A stretch of DNA of 64,000 nt from Nostoc sp. UHCC 0702 (GTDB lineage: Bacteria > Cyanobacteriota > Cyanobacteriia > Cyanobacteriales > Nostocaceae). The notes under the pieces are model-generated. The model searched no databases and was not told where the DNA came from. It was given only the letters and a program-made list of their open reading frames with translations. Numbering within the stretch: position 1 is the first letter of the stretch; each line of letters opens with the position of its first letter. The DNA is taken from contig CP071065.1 of the NCBI GenBank assembly GCA_017164015.1, positions 2,260,501 to 2,324,500 of the forward strand. Direction: 5' to 3'. A program made the translations under genes and the position numbers. Positions 37,776-47,482 of this stretch are shown piece after piece.

Positions 37776-37865
37776 ATTTAGAAATACACGTAGGGTGGGC
37801 AAAGCCCACCAAAACCTGGATGTGATTGGTAAAGCCGACTCTACATTACTTAAACATTTAGTCAG
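37776..37865. repeat. Small insert in the duplicated halogenase leader
   Basis: The leaders of the two halogenase-like genes share CTCAAACATTTAG before AAAGGAAAA. In copy 2 about 80 bp, including the GTGGGCAAAGCCCAC hairpin, interrupts the shared sequence and is flanked by AAACATTTAG on both sides, a short target-like duplication. Confidence 0.55.
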
Positions 37866-37881
37866 TCAAAGGAAAAAGTCA

Positions 37882-39711
37882 ATGAACAATACTCAGTCTC
37901 AAGTTTATGATGTTGTGATTATGGGTGCTGGCATCGCGGGGGTTTCTCAAGCTCGCCACCTGCTGCTGAATATTCCCAACATCAAGGTGGCTTTAGTCGA
38001 TCCTCGTCCGGAAGAACGAACCGAAAAAGACTTAAAAGTTGGCGAGTCAACAGTAGAAATTTCTACTATGTTTTTTGGTAAAGAGTTGGGTCTTTATGAT
38101 TACTTGATTGAAAATCATCCTCCCAAATACGGCTTAAACTACCATTGGGCAAAACAAACTGAAAAAACAGAGTCCATTGATGACTATTATCATGTCTGGT
38201 CTATCAAACAGCCTCCACTCGCTTCGACTCTGATGAACCGTGCTAAGTTCGAGCGCGATGTCTTAAAAATGAATAAGGAAATGGGGGTTAGTTTTTACAA
38301 CGGTCGTGTACTTGATGTAGATATAACTCCTGGTGATGCCCTCAACATTGTGAAAGTCAAAGTGGGTAATGAGTACTTTGAACTTCAAACCAAACATGTT
38401 GTTGATGCTGCTGGGCGGAAGTTTATTATTGGTCACAAAACAGATAATGTGATCTCTGGTTCTGAAAATCTTCACGGACTAAGCAATGGTTCAGCATGGG
38501 TAAGGGTGAAAAATGTCGATCGCACAATTTTTCACAATGGTTATGACCCTTTATCAGGAACATGCAGCCATTATTATGCCACCAATCACATGATGGGACA
38601 CGGGCATTGGGTATGGGTAATTCCCACGGATACCCAAACGATGGAAGTGTCCATTGGCGTAGCTCATCATCATCAAGTAATCCCAGCTAGCAGTCTCAAC
38701 ACCAAAGAAAAGTTTTATGCCTTTTTAGAAGAAAATCACAATGTCCTCTATCAGCTAATCAAGAGCGGAGAAGATATTGACTTCCATTACTTACCAAGAT
38801 TGGGGCATAAGAGTAAAACTTTGTTTTCTCAAGACAACTGGTACGTACTTGGTGATGCGGCAGCTATTTTCGACCCATTCTATTCTTTAGGAATGGTGAT
38901 GATGACCTTCCAAATGGAAAGTACCACAGAAATTATTCGTGCTAAGTTAGCAGGCGAGCCAGATGCAGAGAAGAAGCGGGCTGTTTATAATGCCTATAAT
39001 CTTGGGTATATAGAGTCTTGCAATCATCTGCTACGCGATCAGGATAAACAACTCGGTCACGCTAGTGTCATGAGCTGGCGCATGTACTTAGAAAATATGT
39101 GGTGGTTTGGGATGATAGTGCCGATGTATGTAGGAAAATGGCACTTGGATCTGAAGTTTCTCCGCAAGTTTGGCAAACTCAATGGTAGAGTTGTGAGAAA
39201 ACTGATGGTTCATGTGTATGACCAGTTTAATCAACTTATAGAACAAGATGCTAATATAGGCTTGATGTACATTCATCGCGGCGGTCAATTACCTTTTGGT
39301 TACTATATAACCCGCGAATTTGACAGTTATCTACAGGACACTAAATACGAACCTAAACGATGCAATGTCTTTGCATACATGAAAAATATTTACTTCTTTG
39401 TTGCCCTGTGGTATCTGAAGTTTTTATGGAAGGGTTTTGGCATTAGTGGCTTGTTATCACCGCGAAATCTTTACCACGTATTCAATTTATTGAGAGCATC
39501 TGGCGAATGTGTATTGGAGGATTGGATTTTCCGGTTTAAAACTAGAGGCTTGCCAGCCAATAGTATTATTGCCAACGTGACAGAAGAGTTCAAGAATTAT
39601 CGATACCAACCTGAGTTGCAACCCTGGACACAAAAGGTAGCTGAACAACCCTTACCAACAAATAGCAAAAATACTTCAATTGCTTCAGAGCTAGTCACAC
39701 TCAAGGTTTAA
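37882..39711 (+). CDS. Flavin-dependent halogenase-like protein, copy 2
   Basis: 609 residues from the ATG at 37882 (AAAGGA upstream); the upstream extension of the frame is leader. It is a tandem duplicate of the preceding gene, nearly identical over the first 100 residues and highly similar throughout, with the same GAGIAG, KVGESTVEIS, WVWVIP and GDAAAIFDPFYS motifs and the lysine in PPKYG. Differences concentrate around residues 50-130 (HVWSIKQPPL versus HIWCTRQPSL) and 330-390, which could alter substrate or regiochemistry. It is followed by the aldehyde dehydrogenase 389 bp later. Confidence 0.8.
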   Translation: MNNTQSQVYDVVIMGAGIAGVSQARHLLLNIPNIKVALVDPRPEERTEKDLKVGESTVEISTMFFGKELGLYDYLIENHPPKYGLNYHWAKQTEKTESIDDYYHVWSIKQPPLASTLMNRAKFERDVLKMNKEMGVSFYNGRVLDVDITPGDALNIVKVKVGNEYFELQTKHVVDAAGRKFIIGHKTDNVISGSENLHGLSNGSAWVRVKNVDRTIFHNGYDPLSGTCSHYYATNHMMGHGHWVWVIPTDTQTMEVSIGVAHHHQVIPASSLNTKEKFYAFLEENHNVLYQLIKSGEDIDFHYLPRLGHKSKTLFSQDNWYVLGDAAAIFDPFYSLGMVMMTFQMESTTEIIRAKLAGEPDAEKKRAVYNAYNLGYIESCNHLLRDQDKQLGHASVMSWRMYLENMWWFGMIVPMYVGKWHLDLKFLRKFGKLNGRVVRKLMVHVYDQFNQLIEQDANIGLMYIHRGGQLPFGYYITREFDSYLQDTKYEPKRCNVFAYMKNIYFFVALWYLKFLWKGFGISGLLSPRNLYHVFNLLRASGECVLEDWIFRFKTRGLPANSIIANVTEEFKNYRYQPELQPWTQKVAEQPLPTNSKNTSIASELVTLKV

Positions 39712-40100
39712 CTATAATCTCTAGGTGCCCAAAAGAGAACAGTCGTGTGAAAGGTAGTTTGGCATCTGTGTTGTGATACTGAGTTGCATTGAGTGGGGGA
39801 ATGTGGTTCGACTTCGCTCACCAACCGGGGGATGTTATATCAAGTCTGCCTGATTATTTATAATTCGGAGTATGTGTGCAGAAACATTAAAACCCTCTCC
39901 ACTGCACCCCTTCGCCCCTAATCCCCACTTCCTTCGGTCGTGGGGGCCCCGAGTTCCCCTGCTCCCCTGCTCCCTTGCAGCCTTAATGAAGCGATCGCCA
40001 AAATCAACAGATGTCAAAGACTGCCATTTCTTTCTGTTCTCTATATAAACTTTTGTTGCAAGAGGCGTAATTAGTTTTGGTTTAACTGAGGATAAAATAT
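39712..40100. other. Intergenic with GC-rich short repeats
   Basis: 389 bp separating halogenase copy 2 from the aldehyde dehydrogenase. It contains CCCCTGCTC-type repeats around 39955-39977. This is the largest gap in the cluster and may hold an internal promoter; no gene is seen. Confidence 0.5.
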
Positions 40101-41459
40101 ATGCTCACTCAGAGTAAAATTAGCTATTTTGTGAACAACCAGCGAAATTTTTTTCAGAATGGACAAACAAAAAATATTGATTTTAGGATTGAAAGTCTCA
40201 AACAATTAGAACAAGCAATTGAGCAGAATAAAGATGCGATCGTTAAAGCTTTGAAAGCTGATTTGCACAAACCAGGATTTGAAGCTTATTTTGAAATCAT
40301 GGGAGTTATCAGTGAAATTAAATATGCGATTAAAAATCTGAAAAATTGGACAAAGCCGCAAAAAGTTTCTACGCCATTTTTTCAATTTTTGTCTTCAAGT
40401 AAAGTTTATCAGGAACCTCTGGGCGTAGTCTTGATTATCGGCCCTTGGAATTACCCAGTGAATTTAATTCTGACTCCTTTAGTGAGTGCGATCGCTGCTG
40501 GCAACTGTGCTATTTTAAAACCATCAGAAATCGCCTCACATACCTCTTCAGTTATAGCTGATATCATTCAAAAAACTTTCGATGCATCTTTTATTACTGC
40601 GATTGAAGGAGGTGTAGAAACCAGTAAAGAACTTTTATCAGAAAGTTTCGATCATATCTTTTTTACAGGAGGAACTGAAATTGGCAAAATTGTCATGTCA
40701 GCCGCAGCCCAACATCTTACACCAGTCACCCTCGAATTAGGAGGCAAAAGTCCTTGTATTGTGGATGATAGTATTCACATTGAATACACTGCAAAAAGAA
40801 TCGTTTGGGGAAAGTTCAGCAATGCAGGTCAAACTTGTACGGCTCCTGACTATCTTTTAGTCAACCAGAAGATTAAAAAAGATTTGTTGAATAGCATCAA
40901 AGAACAAATACAAAAATTTTATGGTGACGACCCATCAACAAGCCATAGCTATGCACGAATCATCAATCAAAGACATTTTTCTCGTCTTTCTGAATTGCTC
41001 AAAGATGGCAAAATTGTAGTAGGAGGAGATACTAATTTAGATCATCTCTACATTGCTCCTACTGTTATAGATCAAGTCTCTTGGAAAGACTTGATCATGC
41101 AAGAAGAAATTTTTGGCCCTATTCTTCCTGTTATTGAATACACCGACCTATCAGAAGCAATTCAACTTGTTAACAAACAACCAAAACCACTCGCTTTATA
41201 CTTCTTTTCCAGCAATAAAAAAAATCAAGAGTTGGTTTTGCAGTCAACAGTATCAGGTGGTGTCTGTATCAATGACACTGTTATGCATTTGACTGTACCA
41301 ACTTTACCTTTCGGCGGAGTCGGAGCTAGTGGCTTTGGTCGTTATCATGGTAAGGCTGGCTTTGATAATTTTTCTTATCAAAGAGGAGTATTAAACAAAT
41401 CCTTTCTGATCGATTTGAAATGGAGATATCCTCCCTATCGACAAAAAAAGCAGCACTAA
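40101..41459 (+). CDS. Class-3-like aldehyde dehydrogenase
   Basis: 452 residues; TGAGGAT precedes the ATG. It has the catalytic Cys246 in SNAGQTCTAPDY and the general-base Glu212 in TLELGGKSPCIV, with the NAD-binding IIGPWNYPVNL and FTGGTEIGKIV. The length and the PWNYP motif fit the fatty/aryl aldehyde dehydrogenase (ALDH3) branch, which oxidises medium- or long-chain aldehydes to acids with NAD(P). The C-terminus is basic (WRYPPYRQKKQH). It lies just before the carotenoid-oxygenase gene, whose products would be aldehydes, so a consecutive cleavage-oxidation step is attractive (inference). Confidence 0.88.
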   Translation: MLTQSKISYFVNNQRNFFQNGQTKNIDFRIESLKQLEQAIEQNKDAIVKALKADLHKPGFEAYFEIMGVISEIKYAIKNLKNWTKPQKVSTPFFQFLSSSKVYQEPLGVVLIIGPWNYPVNLILTPLVSAIAAGNCAILKPSEIASHTSSVIADIIQKTFDASFITAIEGGVETSKELLSESFDHIFFTGGTEIGKIVMSAAAQHLTPVTLELGGKSPCIVDDSIHIEYTAKRIVWGKFSNAGQTCTAPDYLLVNQKIKKDLLNSIKEQIQKFYGDDPSTSHSYARIINQRHFSRLSELLKDGKIVVGGDTNLDHLYIAPTVIDQVSWKDLIMQEEIFGPILPVIEYTDLSEAIQLVNKQPKPLALYFFSSNKKNQELVLQSTVSGGVCINDTVMHLTVPTLPFGGVGASGFGRYHGKAGFDNFSYQRGVLNKSFLIDLKWRYPPYRQKKQH

Positions 41460-41637
41460 CTATGTAGATAGACGTAAATCAAGTTAACTGGTGAGGATCG
41501 TTATTTATTGAAAATACTTTGTGCCTTAGTGGTAAAAAATATTCAACCACAAAGACGAGGCAGCGAGCCGCTCTTGTTGCGACTGCCGTCACTAAGACAC
41601 AAAGAGAAAAATTTTTACCTATTTTAGCGGTGAAACA

Positions 41638-43047
41638 ATGATTGCAATTGCAGTTAGTCCTTATCTTGATGGTAACTTTTCTCCTGTACAAGCGGAAATG
41701 ACTGTCAATAACTTACCAGTGATAGGTAAGCTACCTCCTGATTTATGCGGTATGTTTGTCCGCAATGGCCCTAATCCCCAGTTTCAGCCCCCAGGGCGTT
41801 ACAACTGGATTGATGGGGATGGCATGTTGCATGAGATACAGATTAGCAATGGTAAAGCCGCCTACCGCAATCGCTATGTGCAGACACGGGGATTTAAAAT
41901 GGAACAAAAGGCCGGTCGAGCTATTTGGACTGGTCTGTTGGAACCACCAAAGCTAAATAATCCCCCTAATAACCTCTTTGGGCCATTCAAGAATACTGCA
42001 AATACTTCTTTAGTGTGGCACGCAGGCCGCCTCTTGGCACTTTGGGAAGGAGGTGAACCATACGAAATTGACTTGCCTGACCTCGATACAATTGGCCCAT
42101 ACACTTATAATGGTCAACTAACTTCTGCTTTTACAGCTCACCCCAAAATTGATGCCAGAACTGGGGAGATGATGTTTTTCGGCTATTCTTTGCTGCAACC
42201 ACCTTATCTACGCTATAGCGTTGTTTCAGCTGCCGGAAAGATAATTCAAACAGTTCCTATTGACCTACCAATAGGGGTGATGATGCATGACTTTGCCATC
42301 ACTGAAAACTATACAATTTTTCTGGATTTACCCCTGACATTTAGGATAGAAAGGCTGCAACAAAGGGAACCAGCTTACATGTTTGAGCCTAATTCTTCTA
42401 GTCGGGTTGGTATTCTGCCGCGTTATGGAGATAACAGCAGTATTCGCTGGTTTGAAATTCCTACTTGCTACGTTGTACATACTCTGAATGCTTATGAAAT
42501 TGGAGAAGAAATTGTCTTGCTTGGTTGCCGAGCAAATGATGCCAAAGCTCTAAATATACCAACAAAAACAACGTTAAATCACATCCAGGAAGACAAACCT
42601 AGTCTACACCGCTGGCGATTTAATCTGCGTAAAGGTGTGGTGAAGTCAGAGGCAATTGATGATTGGTCATCAGAATTTCCTACCTTGAATCAGCAATGGG
42701 TAGGAAGACAGAATCGCTACGGCTATACAGCAAAAATGGCAGATGAACAAACACCCATGTTTACTTTTGATGGGTTTTTGAAGTATGACTTCACCAGAGG
42801 TTACTCCCAATTGCATGAATTTGGATCAAACCGCTACGGTGGAGAAGCAGTGTTTGTTCCTCGGACTGATAGTGTTGAAGAGGATGATGGTTGGTTGTTG
42901 ACCTTGATCTACGATTCAGCTAAAAAAACCTCTGAGTTGATAGTAGTGAATGCCCAAGACATAACAGATGAACCTGTGGCCCGTATTCTTCTTCCTCAGC
43001 GAATTCCTTACGGTTTTCACGGAATTTGGATTCCAAAAGGGTTTTGA
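41638..43047 (+). CDS. Carotenoid-oxygenase-family (CCD/RPE65) dioxygenase
   Basis: 469 residues. The family opens with CGMFVRNGPNPQF and INPGD-like WIDGDGMLH. All four iron-ligand histidines of the seven-bladed propeller are present: H168 in TAHPKID, H217 in MHDFAITENY, H281 in VVHTLNAYE and H461 in FHGIW. These non-heme iron enzymes split a double bond of a conjugated polyene, usually an apocarotenoid, into two carbonyls. The length fits cyanobacterial apocarotenoid oxygenases. In this cluster the substrate could be the polyketide polyene instead of a carotenoid (inference). It lies between the aldehyde dehydrogenase and a flavoprotein on the same strand. Confidence 0.9.
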   Translation: MIAIAVSPYLDGNFSPVQAEMTVNNLPVIGKLPPDLCGMFVRNGPNPQFQPPGRYNWIDGDGMLHEIQISNGKAAYRNRYVQTRGFKMEQKAGRAIWTGLLEPPKLNNPPNNLFGPFKNTANTSLVWHAGRLLALWEGGEPYEIDLPDLDTIGPYTYNGQLTSAFTAHPKIDARTGEMMFFGYSLLQPPYLRYSVVSAAGKIIQTVPIDLPIGVMMHDFAITENYTIFLDLPLTFRIERLQQREPAYMFEPNSSSRVGILPRYGDNSSIRWFEIPTCYVVHTLNAYEIGEEIVLLGCRANDAKALNIPTKTTLNHIQEDKPSLHRWRFNLRKGVVKSEAIDDWSSEFPTLNQQWVGRQNRYGYTAKMADEQTPMFTFDGFLKYDFTRGYSQLHEFGSNRYGGEAVFVPRTDSVEEDDGWLLTLIYDSAKKTSELIVVNAQDITDEPVARILLPQRIPYGFHGIWIPKGF

Positions 43048-43296
43048 TCTAATGGACTTTATTAACAATCAGGTCAAAAATTAGACTTGATATCAGATTA
43101 CAGCAGTTTGCTTTAAAGTGAGGTATAAAATGCAAAAATCCTTCGTTAAACATGAAAGTTTTCTAACTTTTACCTCAAAATCTGTAGCTTTTGTACTTCA
43201 TACCAACGAAAACTGCTGTATCAGTCACTGTATCTATTTATATCTTTGCTGCTATCTATTAGTAACTACTATATTGACGAACTTAGGAAGGGAAAT

Positions 43297-44496
43297 ATGG
43301 TGAACAATGTTTATGATGTTATCGTTGTTGGCACAGGGCCAGCGGGATTAACTGCTGCTAATTTACTGGCACAAAATGGATTGGATGTACTGATGGTTGA
43401 GCGAGGAACTCAACAAGTTCTCCAACTTCCAGAAACCTTCTATGGCATCAACTCTGATTTATTGGCACGGCTGAAGATAGAGAAAAAAATCCAGATAGCA
43501 GTTGAAGAACCAAAACAAATTAGGTTAATTTCAGCTAATGAAGGTTTCAATTACCAAATTGAAATTGAGCCGAAAAAGTTGAAGAGTAATCATGATGGCA
43601 TGGGACTCAACCGAGCAGTTTTTGAGCAAGTTTTGATAGAAAATGCTTTGAGTTATGGGGCGAGATATTTGCCAAACACAGTAGTGAAAGATTTTGTGTT
43701 TACTGGCGATCGCCTGACTGGTGTGAAGTGCTACAGTCCTGACGGCTATAATGAATATAGTGCAAAGCTAGTTATTGATGCTAGAGGCAAGCTGACACCA
43801 TTGGCACAGCATTTAGGTTTGAAGCCAGCAGCGAAAAAACCTGATGATTATATGGCAATTTTTTCCCATTTTGTGGGGCATAGTTTAACTGAGTTGATTC
43901 CTCATGAAGGAATTTTGGCTATTACTTTAGATGGTGGCTACCTCTTGGTTATGGTTCTTCCTAATCAACGAGTGAGTGTCATGGTCGTTTTATGGGAAGA
44001 AAAAAGAAGAAGTGGTGCAAGGAATTTAGAAAATGTATTTGAGGAAGCTATTAATTGTTGGGAACCACTTGCTCGTGCTGTCAGAGCAGCTAAAAAAGTG
44101 ATGCCGACGCAATCAGTGATCAATTATGACTGGGAATATAATAAGTATTCTGGCAATGGATTTTTGATTATTGGAGATGCAGTAGCATTTCTCGATCCAT
44201 TCTTTTGCAATGGAGTAGCGATTGGGATGAATAGTGGGGAAATTGCTGCTGATTTTGCTCTTCAAAGTTTAGCCAAAGAAAATTCGTTGCATAGAATCGA
44301 ACATTTATCTAGTTATGATCGCCAAATTCAAGACTTAATCCACAAGTGGGAGCGAGTTTGGGGAATTGAAAAGCTGAGTTTGTGCAGTATTGGTTTGCTG
44401 AAGCAGACTATTGGGCTATTAGGCCAGATTTCTGTTCTCAAACTGAAGGCAATTAATGAAAAACAAAAACAAGATACTCCTCTTGTTGTTCTCTAA
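43297..44496 (+). CDS. FAD-dependent oxidoreductase (halogenase/geranylgeranyl-reductase-like fold)
   Basis: 399 residues from the ATG at 43297, with AGGAAGG upstream; the frame opens earlier at 43246 but without such a site. N-terminal GTGPAGLTAANLLA binds FAD; DARGKLTPLA and GDAVAFLDPFFCNGV are further family motifs. The halogenase WxWxIP is absent (LLVMVLP in that region), so it is more likely a polyene or isoprenoid-type reductase, desaturase, cyclase or monooxygenase of the same fold. It is about one third shorter than the two tandem halogenase-like proteins and only distantly similar. The role in the pathway is unknown. Confidence 0.8.
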   Translation: MVNNVYDVIVVGTGPAGLTAANLLAQNGLDVLMVERGTQQVLQLPETFYGINSDLLARLKIEKKIQIAVEEPKQIRLISANEGFNYQIEIEPKKLKSNHDGMGLNRAVFEQVLIENALSYGARYLPNTVVKDFVFTGDRLTGVKCYSPDGYNEYSAKLVIDARGKLTPLAQHLGLKPAAKKPDDYMAIFSHFVGHSLTELIPHEGILAITLDGGYLLVMVLPNQRVSVMVVLWEEKRRSGARNLENVFEEAINCWEPLARAVRAAKKVMPTQSVINYDWEYNKYSGNGFLIIGDAVAFLDPFFCNGVAIGMNSGEIAADFALQSLAKENSLHRIEHLSSYDRQIQDLIHKWERVWGIEKLSLCSIGLLKQTIGLLGQISVLKLKAINEKQKQDTPLVVL

Positions 44497-44681
44497 GCTT
44501 GAGGAGATAAAGGTTTGTTAATCAGCTAAAACATATTTAATTGGCACAATCACTTTATTTGGTCATTCTTCATTAGTCAAAAATATTTACAAAGGAAAAA
44601 TGACAGTCGTCAACCAAATAAGAAAGCAATTTTAACGCACATTCGCTTACTAAAATCAACAGCTAAAAAAGGAGAATCAAG

Positions 44682-45641
44682 ATGATACAGGATGCTGTGG
44701 AAACAAAATTAAGTGACGATAAAACCCTGCCAGTGAATATTTGGGCTGAACGGGGGATTGCAGCGATTAGTCCTAGTGTACAGCAGCGACTTCGACAGAT
44801 CCGTGGCACTTTGATTCAAGGATTTCAAGCTGCGATCGCTAGTGATGATCTAGAGGCAATTGTACCAAAACTGGATGGCATTGAAGATGAGTTGCGTGGA
44901 TTTGCCTTCGAGGGGGTAGGTATGGGTCTGACTCAGCGGGATTTGGTTGCACCCAGCAAGCAGAATCGAGTTGAGGCATTTGTCGCAGGTGCTGGAGCCG
45001 CTTATGAACACTTTGTGTATGTGGGGGTAGGTTTGATGCTAGGCAAGCCTCCCCTGCCTCTAGAACCATACATTTCACAACTGAACCCAGAAAGAATTTG
45101 GTTAGTAATTGATGGCTATGGCTTTCAACATGGTTTGTCCCACTGGCAAAAATATCTCAATGACTTAGCCATCCCTGAGCATCTTTCTGGCTATGCTTGC
45201 CGTGTATTTGACCAAGGTATGGGCCGCAGCATTTGGTTTGTAGACGGTGCTGATGTGACTCATATCGCAAAGACTATCGCAGCTTTCCCCCCCACAAGAC
45301 AGGCAGATTTGTGGGCTGGTATTGGTTTTGTCTGTACTTTTTCTGGTGGTGCGGAACGTGCTACCTTAGAAGCCTTAAAGACAGCAGCAGGGCCTTATCA
45401 GTTTGCTTTGATTGAAGGATCAGCTTTTGCCGCCAAGTCTCGTCAACGAATTGGCAGTTATTCCCCACATACAGAACTAGCTTGTGAGATTCTGTCGGGA
45501 ATGAAAGCTAATGCAGTAGCTGAGAATATCAACAAAACTCTTCAAAGCTTCCAAACTAACGCCGCCACACCAAACCAAGAAGTGTGGCATCATTACCGAG
45601 CGCATCTAGTGATGCCTAGCGCAATTGCTTCATCAATTTAG
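44682..45641 (+). CDS. DUF1702 family protein, copy 1
   Basis: 319 residues; AAAGGAG precedes the ATG. DUF1702 (PF08012) is best known from actinobacterial enediyne gene clusters, where members accompany the enediyne PKS; the biochemical role is unproven. The conserved strings here are NRVEAFVAGA, VIDGYGFQHG, FDQGMGRSIWFV, TRQADLWAGIG and GGAERATLEAL. No signal peptide or membrane segment is seen. It is a tandem paralogue of the next gene (156 bp between them). Its presence beside an enediyne-type PKS is independent support for the cluster's relationship. Confidence 0.8.
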   Translation: MIQDAVETKLSDDKTLPVNIWAERGIAAISPSVQQRLRQIRGTLIQGFQAAIASDDLEAIVPKLDGIEDELRGFAFEGVGMGLTQRDLVAPSKQNRVEAFVAGAGAAYEHFVYVGVGLMLGKPPLPLEPYISQLNPERIWLVIDGYGFQHGLSHWQKYLNDLAIPEHLSGYACRVFDQGMGRSIWFVDGADVTHIAKTIAAFPPTRQADLWAGIGFVCTFSGGAERATLEALKTAAGPYQFALIEGSAFAAKSRQRIGSYSPHTELACEILSGMKANAVAENINKTLQSFQTNAATPNQEVWHHYRAHLVMPSAIASSI

Positions 45642-45796
45642 TAATTCCCGCAAATAAATAGTACGTTTCCTACTGTTTAAGATTCGTGGAATCACCTTTT
45701 GCGAAAGACTTTCAATCCCAAATCTTAGCTCATTTGAGGTTCAGCAGCTAAAGGCTTTTGTGACCAAAAATTCATTCTTAAAAAAGGAAAATCGCA

Positions 45797-46756
45797 ATGC
45801 AAGAAAATTCTTGGCAACTACAAATCAATACTGTGCTGACGCTTTTGAACAATACTTGGACGGGACGTGGCGTTAGAACAGACGATGAAAGAATGCAGCA
45901 GCGATTTTTTCAAGTTACCAATGCAATGTGGCAGACCCACCAAGCAGCGCTTGCTAGTGACAAACGAGAGGTACTTGTAGACAAGTTAAATTCAATTGAA
46001 ACTGAGTTGTTTGGATTTGCCTTAGAGGGGATAGGCATAGGTCTTGCTCAGCAGGATTTAGTCGCACCTACCAACTATAATCGAGTTGAGGCCTTTGTGG
46101 CAGGTGCTAGTCCAGCTTATCGGACTATGGTTTATTTAGGGGTGGGCTTAATGCTGGGTAAGGGTCGGTTGTCTATTGAACGGTATTTAAAACCAAGCGA
46201 TTTGACCAAAGTTTGGCCAGTAATAGATGGCTATGGCTTTCAACATGGTATGTTCCACTGGCCAGACTTTCTCGATGGTACAGCAACGCCTCCTGAAATA
46301 TTTTCTGGTTACACTCGCCACATTTTTGACCAAGGTTTGGGTCGCAGTATTTGGATGGTGAACTGTGCTGATGTTAATCATATCTCCCGAACTATTGCAG
46401 CTTTCCCTGCAACCAGACAAGCAGACCTTTGGGGTGGTGTCGGATATGCCTGTGCCTCTATTGGTGGTGCTGAACGTGCAACCCTAGAAGCTTTAGGAAC
46501 AGCAGCAGGGCCTTATCGGTTTGCATTGGCTAGGGCTGCTGCTTGCGCCGCCAAATTCCGTGAATTACTTGGCAATGCCGCCGGATACACGAAAATGGCT
46601 AGTGAAGTTCTCAGCGGTATGGAATCTGCTACACCAGATGAGATATTAAACAAAGCCCCGAAGATTTTCCCGACCAACAAAGCAATATCAGATTCCGAAG
46701 TTTGGCAGTTCTATCGGGTATATCTAGTAGTAGATGATTTGGTAGCTGTTGCCTAA
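45797..46756 (+). CDS. DUF1702 family protein, copy 2
   Basis: 319 residues, the same length as copy 1 and clearly paralogous: NRVEAFVAGA, PVIDGYGFQHG, FDQGLGRSIWMV, TRQADLWGGVGYA and GGAERATLEALGTAAGPY. GGAAAA lies just before the ATG (AAAAAAGGAAAATCGCAATG). The N-terminal 60 residues differ most between copies. Two copies suggest a heteromeric pair or two successive steps (inference). The function is unknown. Confidence 0.8.
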   Translation: MQENSWQLQINTVLTLLNNTWTGRGVRTDDERMQQRFFQVTNAMWQTHQAALASDKREVLVDKLNSIETELFGFALEGIGIGLAQQDLVAPTNYNRVEAFVAGASPAYRTMVYLGVGLMLGKGRLSIERYLKPSDLTKVWPVIDGYGFQHGMFHWPDFLDGTATPPEIFSGYTRHIFDQGLGRSIWMVNCADVNHISRTIAAFPATRQADLWGGVGYACASIGGAERATLEALGTAAGPYRFALARAAACAAKFRELLGNAAGYTKMASEVLSGMESATPDEILNKAPKIFPTNKAISDSEVWQFYRVYLVVDDLVAVA

Positions 46757-46914
46757 GCTTTTTAAGTCCATAAAATTAGCTTTTTGTAAGTAATAGGCTT
46801 GACGCAAAACTATAGGCTACTTGAGGCAATTCATGAATTGCCGCTAGATGAAAATAAAGCTTTTGGCTATTGTTTGCGTCAGTCCTGAGTAAATATAAAC
46901 TTAAGGAGAAACGG

Positions 46915-47430
46915 GTGATCACTGCTAATTCCATCACAAATGTCAATTACACAGGCACTTGTGTCATAGTGTCTTCAGACAAGTCATTTGAGGAAGTCAC
47001 AAGTGGCATTGAGACAATGGCTAGTCAAGCTGACAACGCACTTTTGAGACAGCTAAAGAGGTTAGATACAAATAAATCGTTTGAGCAAGTCAAAAGTGCA
47101 GTTGAATCGATGCTTGGTAAAAGTGGGTTCACAATCTTGGTAGATTTTGAACTGGGTGGATTACTGACATCCCAATCTGGCAAGCGCAATAAGTCCAAAC
47201 TCTATATAATTGGAAACCCGCTAATAGCTAACCAAATGTTTGAACTAAATCCTGCGGTTGGACTTTACGTTCCATTACGATTGTTTGTGTATGAAGACTT
47301 TGATGGTAAGACTCGTGTTACTTATGACAAACCATCATCACTGCTAGGTCGATTGCAGAACGAGGAGATTTTGAAGGTGGCTGAAATGCTCGATCAAAAG
47401 CTAGAAAAATTAGTAACAACGGCGGTATAA
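46915..47430 (+). CDS. DUF302 domain protein of the polyketide cluster
   Basis: 171 residues from a GTG at 46915, chosen because TTAAGGAG lies 6-7 bases before it; a TTG-initiated extension to 46870 has no such support. It is a close paralogue of the DUF302 protein at 23296-23796 (GNPLIA.QM, VGLYVPLRLFVYE, YDKPSSLLG). There is no signal peptide. It ends 52 bp before the PF10118 gene, so the two are probably translated from one message. The role in the cluster is unknown; a binding or chaperone function is conceivable. Confidence 0.75.
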   Translation: MITANSITNVNYTGTCVIVSSDKSFEEVTSGIETMASQADNALLRQLKRLDTNKSFEQVKSAVESMLGKSGFTILVDFELGGLLTSQSGKRNKSKLYIIGNPLIANQMFELNPAVGLYVPLRLFVYEDFDGKTRVTYDKPSSLLGRLQNEEILKVAEMLDQKLEKLVTTAV

Positions 47431-47482
47431 AATCTACAGTATCAGTTTGATGAGAAAAAGTATTTACGGAGTATAAATTATT

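Noticed and set aside
43297..44496. Third halogenase
   Set aside because: It lacks WxWxIP and is only distantly similar to the two halogenase-like proteins.
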